DNA of 64,000 bases, taken from NCBI GenBank assembly GCA_963783965.1, contig CAWAPQ010000010.1:1-64000 (forward strand). The letters run 5' to 3'. Made by a program: the position numbers and the translations under genes. The notes under the pieces were generated by a model, which worked only from the letters and a program-made list of their open reading frames with translations, was not told where the DNA came from and searched no databases. This DNA comes from Bog-473 sp963783965. GTDB taxonomy: Bacteria; Actinomycetota; Acidimicrobiia; Acidimicrobiales; RAAP-2. Every line of letters begins with the position of its first letter. The first letter of the stretch is position 1. Shown piece by piece: positions 59,097-64,000 of this stretch.

Positions 59097-60266
59097 ATGG
59101 CAAACAAGTGGTTCGAGACGGTGGCGGAAGCGCAGCGGCGCGCCAAGAAGCGCCTGCCCAAGTCGGTCTACGGCGCGTTGATCGCCGGCTCCGAGCGGGG
59201 CCTCACGCTCGAGGACAACATCACCGCCTATTCCGAGCTGGGCTTCGCCCCCCATGTGGCGGGTCTGGCCCCCAGCCGGGACCTGGCCACCAAGGTCATG
59301 GGACAGGAGATCTCGTTTCCCGTCGTCATCTCCCCGACCGGAGTCCAGGCCGTGCACCCCGGCGGCGAGGTCGCCATGGCCGCCGCCGCCGCCGCCCGCG
59401 GCACCGCCATGGGCCTCAGCTCCTTCGCCAGCATGCCGGTGGAGGACGTCGTGGCGGCCAACCCGCAGACCTTCTTCCAGATCTACTGGATCGGCACGCG
59501 GGACGAGATCGCGGCGCGGGTGGAGCGGGCCCGGGCGGCCGGTGCGGTCGGCCTGATCGCCACCTTGGACTGGTCCTTCTCGCACGGGCGGGACTGGGGC
59601 AGTCCCACCATCCCCGAGACGGTCGACCTGCGCGCCATGGCGCGCTTTGCGCCCGAGGCCCTGGCCCACCCGCGCTGGTTGCTCTCATTCGCCCGCACCG
59701 GGAAGTATCCGGACCTGACGACGCCGAACATGGTGGCCAAGGGCCAGCCCGGACCGACGTTCTTCGGCGCCTACGGCGAGTGGATGGGGACGCCGCCGCC
59801 GAGCTGGGATGACGTGGCCTGGCTGCGTGAGCAGTGGGGTGGCGCCTTCATGTTGAAGGGCGTGAGCCGCGTCGACGATGCCAAGCGCGCCGTCGACGCC
59901 GGTGTCAGCGCCATTTCGGTGTCGAACCACGGCGGCAACAACCTCGACGGCACCCCCGCCACCATCCGCGCTCTCCCCGCGGTGGCCGCCGCAGTCGGCG
60001 ACCAGATCGACGTCCTCCTGGACGGAGGCATCCGGCGGGGCGGCGACGCCGTCAAGGCGGTCGCGCTGGGAGCGAAGGCGGTCATGATCGGCCGCGCCTC
60101 ACTCTGGGGGCTGGCGGCCAACGGGCAGGCCGGGGTGGAGAACGTGCTCGACATCCTGCGCAGCGGCTTCGAGTCCGCGCTACTCGGGCTGGGGCACTCC
60201 TCCGTGTCGCAGCTGAGCCCCGACGACCTGGTGATCCCGGAGGGGTTCAGCCGTCACCTCGGCTGA
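59097..60266 (+). CDS. mftD: Mycofactocin flavin dehydrogenase MftD
   Basis: FMN-dependent alpha-hydroxy acid dehydrogenase-like enzyme of 389 residues. MftD oxidises AHDP to premycofactocin. The start WFETVAEAQRRAKKRLPKSV and FPVVISPTGVQAVHPGGEVA, then SVSNHGGNNLDGTPATIRAL, VLLDGGIRRGGDAVKAVALG and AKAVMIGRASLWGLAANGQ are diagnostic of the MftD subgroup. GAGAGG lies 7 bases upstream of the ATG. It is about 2.1 kb past mftF and 4 kb from mftC, separated by three unrelated genes, unlike the usual C-D-E order. It converges with the ADH gene. Confidence 0.93.
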   Translation: MANKWFETVAEAQRRAKKRLPKSVYGALIAGSERGLTLEDNITAYSELGFAPHVAGLAPSRDLATKVMGQEISFPVVISPTGVQAVHPGGEVAMAAAAAARGTAMGLSSFASMPVEDVVAANPQTFFQIYWIGTRDEIAARVERARAAGAVGLIATLDWSFSHGRDWGSPTIPETVDLRAMARFAPEALAHPRWLLSFARTGKYPDLTTPNMVAKGQPGPTFFGAYGEWMGTPPPSWDDVAWLREQWGGAFMLKGVSRVDDAKRAVDAGVSAISVSNHGGNNLDGTPATIRALPAVAAAVGDQIDVLLDGGIRRGGDAVKAVALGAKAVMIGRASLWGLAANGQAGVENVLDILRSGFESALLGLGHSSVSQLSPDDLVIPEGFSRHLG

Positions 60267-60268
60267 CC

Positions 60269-61423
60269 TCAGCCGTCGAACTTGACGACGCCGCGCACGA
60301 TGGTGCCCGCCGCCTGGTCCTCGTAGCCCTGCTGGACCTGGTCGAGTGAGTACTCCTGCGTGATGATCTCGTCGATCTTCAGCTCGCCGGCCTCGAAGAG
60401 GTTGAGCAGGTTCGGCACCTGCACCCGTGGGCTCTGGGAGCCGAACACCGTCCCGAGGATGGCCTGATTGAACATGGCCAGGTTGAACAGGTTGAGCTGC
60501 ACGTCCATCTGATCGAAGGGCGCGATGGCCGTGACGACGATGCGGGCGTCCTTGGAGCCGAGCCCACACGCCTGTGCGATGAGCTCGCCCTTCAGCACGC
60601 CCGGCGTCAGGATGACCACGTCGGCATTGCGGCCCATGGTGAGCTCGGGGAGCATCATCTGGGCATCGAGAATGGACGGGGCCGTGTGCGTCGCACCGAC
60701 CTCCTTGGCCTTCTCGAGCTTGAAGGGCACGGGGTCCACCGCGATTATGTTGCGTGCCCCGGCGATGCGGGCACCCTGAATGGCACCGGAGCCGACACCA
60801 CCGGAACCGATCACCACGACCGTCTCGCCCGGCCTCACCTTGCCCCGGTCGACGGCCGAGCCGAAGCCCGTGGCGATGCCGCAGCTGATGAGCGCGGCCG
60901 CCTTCATGTTGTCCCACGGGTTGATGCGAACGAGCGAGTTCTCGTGCACCACCATCTCGTCGGCGAACGTCCCCAGCTGGGCCATGCGGTTCAGGTCCTC
61001 GCCACCCAGGTGGTAGCGGTAGGTGCCGTCGCTGATCATGCCGCCCGCCAGCGTCATCATCCCGAGATCGCAGAGGTTCTGTCGTCCGGAGGCACACCAG
61101 TGACACGTCCCACAGGAGGGTATGAACGACACAGCGACGTGGTCACCCTCTGCGACCTGCGTGACATTGGTCCCGACGTCGGTGACGATGCCCGACCCTT
61201 CGTGGCCCCCCACCACCGGGAACATGGACTTCACGCCCATCATCTCGAGCACCTCGGGCGTCTGGCTGATGTCGCCCGTGCGCAGGTGCTCGTCGGAGTG
61301 GCACATGCCCGACCACACCATCTTGACCCGGACCTCGCGATTGCCCGGAGGGTCGATCTCGATCTCTTCCGTCTTCCAGGGCTCGTTGAGTCCCGTACAG
61401 ACCGCCGCGCGCACCGTCGTCAT
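60269..61423 (-). CDS. NDMA-dependent (nicotinoprotein-type) alcohol dehydrogenase
   Basis: Zinc-dependent alcohol dehydrogenase of 384 residues. Catalytic zinc ligands are in MVWSGMCHSDEH and VVGGHEGSGIV. Structural zinc is in FIPSCGTCHWCASGRQNLC, and cofactor binding in VVVIGSGGVGSGAIQGAR. It matches the group whose tightly bound NAD does not exchange and which needs mycofactocin (or NDMA in vitro) for turnover; location 2 bases from mftD agrees. ATG 61423 has GGGAGGG 7 bases upstream. Confidence 0.9.
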   Translation of the reverse strand: MTTVRAAVCTGLNEPWKTEEIEIDPPGNREVRVKMVWSGMCHSDEHLRTGDISQTPEVLEMMGVKSMFPVVGGHEGSGIVTDVGTNVTQVAEGDHVAVSFIPSCGTCHWCASGRQNLCDLGMMTLAGGMISDGTYRYHLGGEDLNRMAQLGTFADEMVVHENSLVRINPWDNMKAAALISCGIATGFGSAVDRGKVRPGETVVVIGSGGVGSGAIQGARIAGARNIIAVDPVPFKLEKAKEVGATHTAPSILDAQMMLPELTMGRNADVVILTPGVLKGELIAQACGLGSKDARIVVTAIAPFDQMDVQLNLFNLAMFNQAILGTVFGSQSPRVQVPNLLNLFEAGELKIDEIITQEYSLDQVQQGYEDQAAGTIVRGVVKFDG

Positions 61424-61511
61424 TGGTAATCCCTCCCTGAGCTGAGGCTGCGATTTTATTCGCCCGTTCAGTATCGCCCCCCGCCCGGTTGGGGACAACC
61501 GGGCCCGGCGG

Positions 61512-61517
61512 TAAGGT
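61512..61517 (+). promoter_or_regulatory. -10-like element TAAGGT for the cyclase gene
   Basis: TAAGGT, 7 bases before the GTG at 61525; leaderless pattern. Confidence 0.45.
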
Positions 61518-61524
61518 CGCGCGC

Positions 61525-62463
61525 GTGCCCGTGCCCGTCGTCTTCACCGACATGGCCGCCCGGGTCCGGAACTGGGGACGATGGGGTCCCGAGGACGAGA
61601 TCGGCACCCTCAACCTGATCGACCAGGCGGCCCGTCGTCGGGCGGCCGCAGCGGTGGTGTCGGGCCGGGCATTCGCCCTGGGGCTGCCCTTGTCGGAGGC
61701 GGAGGGGATCCAGCTCGGCTTCGTCGAGGGGCGCGTCAACCCGACCAGGACCATGGTCCAGGTGAACCAACCGGTCAACGCCGACCAACCCGAATGGGTC
61801 TGCTTCAGTGAGGACGTCCTCACCCTGGCCACGCAGTGCGCCACGCACTGGGATGCGCTGGCCCACAGCAGCTACGGCGGCGTCATCTACAACGGGTACC
61901 CGGCGTCGACGGTGTCGGCCGACGGCGCCGCCCGCTGCGGCATCCACCGGCTCGGAACCGTGGTGAGCCGGGGCGTCCTTCTGGACGTGGCGCGGGCTCT
62001 TGGACGCGACGTCCTTCAGCCCGGCTACCCCATCACGCCCGACGATCTGGACGCGGCGAGCACGTTGGCCGACGTCGCGCTGGAACCGGGTGACATCGTT
62101 CTCGTACGCACCGGCCAGATGGTGCACCTTCGACCGGACCAGCGGGATCTGGTGGCCTACACCTGGCCCTCGCCCGGACTCACGATAGAGACGGCCGAGT
62201 GGTTCCACCGTCACGACGTGGCCGCGGTGGCGACCGACACGTTGGTCTTCGAGGTGTACCCGAGTCAGCACGAGGAGGCCTATCTGCCCGTGCATCTCCT
62301 GCATCTGGTGGAGATGGGCCTCACGCAGGGCCAGAACTGGGTGCTCGACGCGCTGGCCGAGGACTGCGCAGCCGACGGGCGCTACAGCTTCCTGCTGGAC
62401 GCCACCCCGCTGCCGCTGACCCAGGGGCTCGGCACGCCCCTCAACCCGGTCGCGCTCAAGTAG
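61525..62463 (+). CDS. Cyclase family (kynurenine-formamidase-like) hydrolase
   Basis: Protein of 312 residues from the cyclase/formamidase-like family. RNWGRWGPEDEIGTLNLIDQ begins the domain; TQCATHWDALAHSSYGGVIYN is the metal-binding motif (usual HxGTHxDxPxH, here CATHWDALAH with the first His not conserved); ALEPGDIVLVRTG and HDVAAVATDTL follow. Relatives hydrolyse formamides or cyclic esters. Start GTG 61525. The stop overlaps the convergent TetR gene by eight bases. Confidence 0.85.
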   Translation: MPVPVVFTDMAARVRNWGRWGPEDEIGTLNLIDQAARRRAAAAVVSGRAFALGLPLSEAEGIQLGFVEGRVNPTRTMVQVNQPVNADQPEWVCFSEDVLTLATQCATHWDALAHSSYGGVIYNGYPASTVSADGAARCGIHRLGTVVSRGVLLDVARALGRDVLQPGYPITPDDLDAASTLADVALEPGDIVLVRTGQMVHLRPDQRDLVAYTWPSPGLTIETAEWFHRHDVAAVATDTLVFEVYPSQHEEAYLPVHLLHLVEMGLTQGQNWVLDALAEDCAADGRYSFLLDATPLPLTQGLGTPLNPVALK

Positions 62464-63274
62464 CGACCGAGGGCGCGCTGGCGCCGCGACGCGCCGTGGC
62501 GCCGCCGAGCACGGGCCCCGTGCGCGGCCTCGTCCGCTCACGCGCCGGGATCTCGGCCGGTGGCCCCTCTCGTCCGGTCACCGCCCAGTGCAGGGTCCGC
62601 GCCTGGGTGTCGATCAGGTGGCGGGTCCGGATCCCCCAGAACTCGAACCCGTAGCGGTGGGCCGACACGCTGGCGAACATGGCCACCAGGGTGCCGGCGA
62701 CGGCCATCGGGTCGACGCCGGCGGGAGAGCAGGTGGTCCCGGTCGGCCCTCCCTCGGGCGACGGCGAGGCCGTGGCGATCACCTGGGCCAGCGCCACCGT
62801 GACGGCATTGAGCGCCCGCACCCGGATGCCCCGCAGCTGCCCCTCGCCCTCCTCCGTGGCCAGGTCGACCACCCGGAACACGGCGCGGTTGTCCTCCCAG
62901 TAGCTGAGAAATCCCTCCGTCACGGTGAGGGCGGTGGCCCAGCTCGCCCCTTCGGACCAGTCCCCGTCGACCAGGTCGGCCAGCTGTCCCGCCTGGTCGA
63001 CCATGCCCTCGGCCAGCACCTGGATCGCCTGCTCCACGTTGGCGAAGTACTGATAGAAGGTGGCCGGCGAGGTCTGGGCCTGCCGGGCGATGTCGGTGAC
63101 CTTGACGGACCGCCACGACGTGGTGGCCAGGAGCTCCACGGTGGCGTCGAGCAGCCGCTGGCGTGTCTGGCGCCCCCGTTCGCCCGGCACCCGGCCATCG
63201 GTCGTGGCCACCTGCTCGGCGTAGGCGTCGAGGTCGACGACGGTGGCCTCACGCCCGGGGCTTTGTCCTGACAT
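62456..63274 (-). CDS. TetR-family transcriptional regulator
   Basis: Repressor-type protein of 272 residues. The helix-turn-helix is TRQRLLDATVELLATTSWRS, followed by VKVTDIARQAQTSPATFYQY. A long acidic N-terminus and a Pro/Arg-rich C-terminal tail (about 25 residues) extend the usual 190-210 residue length. The ligand is unknown. The gene is divergent from the KstR-like regulator. ATG 63274 follows TACGCT by eight bases. Confidence 0.88.
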   Translation of the reverse strand: MSGQSPGREATVVDLDAYAEQVATTDGRVPGERGRQTRQRLLDATVELLATTSWRSVKVTDIARQAQTSPATFYQYFANVEQAIQVLAEGMVDQAGQLADLVDGDWSEGASWATALTVTEGFLSYWEDNRAVFRVVDLATEEGEGQLRGIRVRALNAVTVALAQVIATASPSPEGGPTGTTCSPAGVDPMAVAGTLVAMFASVSAHRYGFEFWGIRTRHLIDTQARTLHWAVTGREGPPAEIPARERTRPRTGPVLGGATARRGASAPSVAT

Positions 63275-63281
63275 GGCGGCC

Positions 63282-63332
63282 CAGCGTATCGGCCCGGCCC
63301 CCGAAGACCCAGGTGGCGCTGCGGATACGCTG
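63282..63332. promoter_or_regulatory. Divergent promoter with mirrored TACGCT elements
   Basis: CAGCGTATC at 63282-63290 and GATACGCTG at 63324-63332 are exact inverted repeats in the 63-base gap between two regulator genes. Each contains TACGCT read towards its own gene, 8 bases (minus strand) and 6 bases (plus strand) before the ATG, so they are probably paired leaderless -10 elements. Confidence 0.55.
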
Positions 63333-63337
63333 TCGGG

Positions 63338-63946
63338 ATGGAGCAGACGCTGACCCGCCCGCTCACCCGCGCGCAGCAGGCCAGGCGCCAGCGCGTGATC
63401 GACGCGGCCATGGCGTTGGGGCTCGAGGGGGGCTACGAGGCGGTCCAGATGCGCGATGTCGCCGCTCGGGCCGACGTCGCCATGGGAACGGTGTACCGCT
63501 ACTTCACGAGCAAGGACCACCTGCTGGCGGCCACTCTCGTGCACTGGGTCGAGCTGCTCGACACGCGGATCGGGCAGCACCCGCCGCGGGGCGAACATCC
63601 GGCGGATCGCGTCCTGGACGTCCTCGATCGCGCACTGCGCGCCATGGGCCGCCAGCCCAAGCTGGTCACGGCGGTGTTCACCTCGCTGTCCTCGCCTGAC
63701 CCGGCAGCCGTCGGCTGCCAACAACAGATCACCCTGCTGATGGAAGGGATCATTTCCCGGGCGATGGGTGAGCGCGACGTGCCCGACATGTCCGACCGGG
63801 CCCGCATGATCGGCCACGTCTGGTATTCGGCATTGGTCGGTTGGGTCAATGGCTGGTCGACCATGGCACGGGTGTACGACGAACTTGCGGTGTCGGTGCG
63901 CCTCCTGTTGCCCGATCAGCTCGTCGAGCGCGGCGCACCCGCCTGA
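63338..63946 (+). CDS. kstR: KstR-like TetR regulator
   Basis: TetR regulator of 202 residues. The DNA-binding part (EGGYEAVQMRDVAARADVAM, then GTVYRYFTSKDHLLAATL) is very close to KstR, the cholesterol-catabolism repressor of mycobacteria, and length agrees. The ligand-binding half also has the family pattern (DRALRAMGRQPKLVTAV). A KstR-box-like palindrome at 10119-10142 in the window is a candidate target. The start is the ATG at 63338, set by TACGCT 6 bases upstream. Confidence 0.75.
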   Translation: MEQTLTRPLTRAQQARRQRVIDAAMALGLEGGYEAVQMRDVAARADVAMGTVYRYFTSKDHLLAATLVHWVELLDTRIGQHPPRGEHPADRVLDVLDRALRAMGRQPKLVTAVFTSLSSPDPAAVGCQQQITLLMEGIISRAMGERDVPDMSDRARMIGHVWYSALVGWVNGWSTMARVYDELAVSVRLLLPDQLVERGAPA

Positions 63947-64000
63947 CCAGGATGTTCCACCGGCCCACCGCCGGCCACGCTTGACCGAATCGGCGAGAAC

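Noticed and set aside
1..64000. CRISPR arrays, insertion sequences, rRNA, riboswitches
   Set aside because: No regularly spaced repeats, transposase motifs, rRNA-like sequence or recognisable riboswitch cores were seen on either strand.

Overview
The window is a high-GC actinobacterial chromosome segment. The gene content (steroid ring-degradation genes, a mycofactocin locus, an F420-type luciferase-like oxidoreductase, many acyl-CoA dehydrogenases and short-chain dehydrogenases) suggests a soil or aquatic actinomycete. An Acidimicrobiia-like lineage seems most likely to me, but that placement is inference. About 65 genes are visible; no insertion sequence, CRISPR array, prophage or rRNA was seen.

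Layout. (1) 1-3600: a gene-poor, degraded stretch with lower GC at its left end. It holds a truncated aldo/keto reductase, an SDR remnant, an intact quinone-oxidoreductase-like gene and a multiply frameshifted AbiEi-like antitoxin with an inverted repeat at its start. It ends at the 3' end of tRNA-Glu(CTC), which is followed by tRNA-Gln(CTG). (2) 3.9-6.6 kb: a secreted neocarzinostatin-fold-like protein, a DUF218 protein and gltX. (3) 6.6-10.1 kb: a steroid/acyl-CoA aldolase-type operon (two DUF35 proteins, two lipid-transfer-type thiolase homologues, a ferredoxin) behind a KstR-box-like palindrome. (4) 10.2-21.5 kb: AarF-type kinase, SRPBCC protein, aldo/keto reductase, membrane proteins, a GH18 protein, a methyltransferase and a three-gene proton-translocating transhydrogenase operon. 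(5) 21.6-32.9 kb: the steroid C/D-ring (methylhydroindanone) block: an SDR divergent from echA20-ipdA-ipdB-ipdC, then fadA6 with a second DUF35/thiolase pair, an esterase and an acyl-CoA dehydrogenase pair. (6) 33-46.5 kb: a frameshifted Ada/AlkA gene with ogt, an SDR, a lipoprotein, a dienelactone hydrolase, an amidohydrolase, a second acyl-CoA dehydrogenase pair, an LLM oxidoreductase, hydrolases and a DUF222/HNH gene. (7) 46.5-52.4 kb: a divergent FtsH-like protease, an aldehyde dehydrogenase, a DinB-like protein, a sphingosine-phosphate-lyase-like PLP enzyme and a UBP zinc finger. (8) 52.4-61.4 kb: a rearranged mycofactocin locus, mftA-B-C-E-SDR on the minus strand, mftF divergent, mftD about 2 kb past mftF, and an NDMA-dependent-type alcohol dehydrogenase. 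(9) 61.5-64 kb: a cyclase-family hydrolase and two divergent TetR regulators, one closely resembling KstR.

How it fits together. The steroid genes would take the methylhydroindanone product of sterol ring A/B cleavage through CoA-ester ring opening (EchA20, IpdAB), reduction (IpdC) and thiolysis (FadA6), with acyl-CoA dehydrogenase pairs and aldolase modules alongside. Mycofactocin would serve as redox cofactor for the dehydrogenases encoded nearby. Two cross-cutting signals were found. A palindrome CTGACG-N3-CGTCAG recurs upstream of four catabolic genes. A TANNNT element lies 6-8 bases before the start codon of at least 15 genes, a leaderless-promoter signature that also fixes several start codons.
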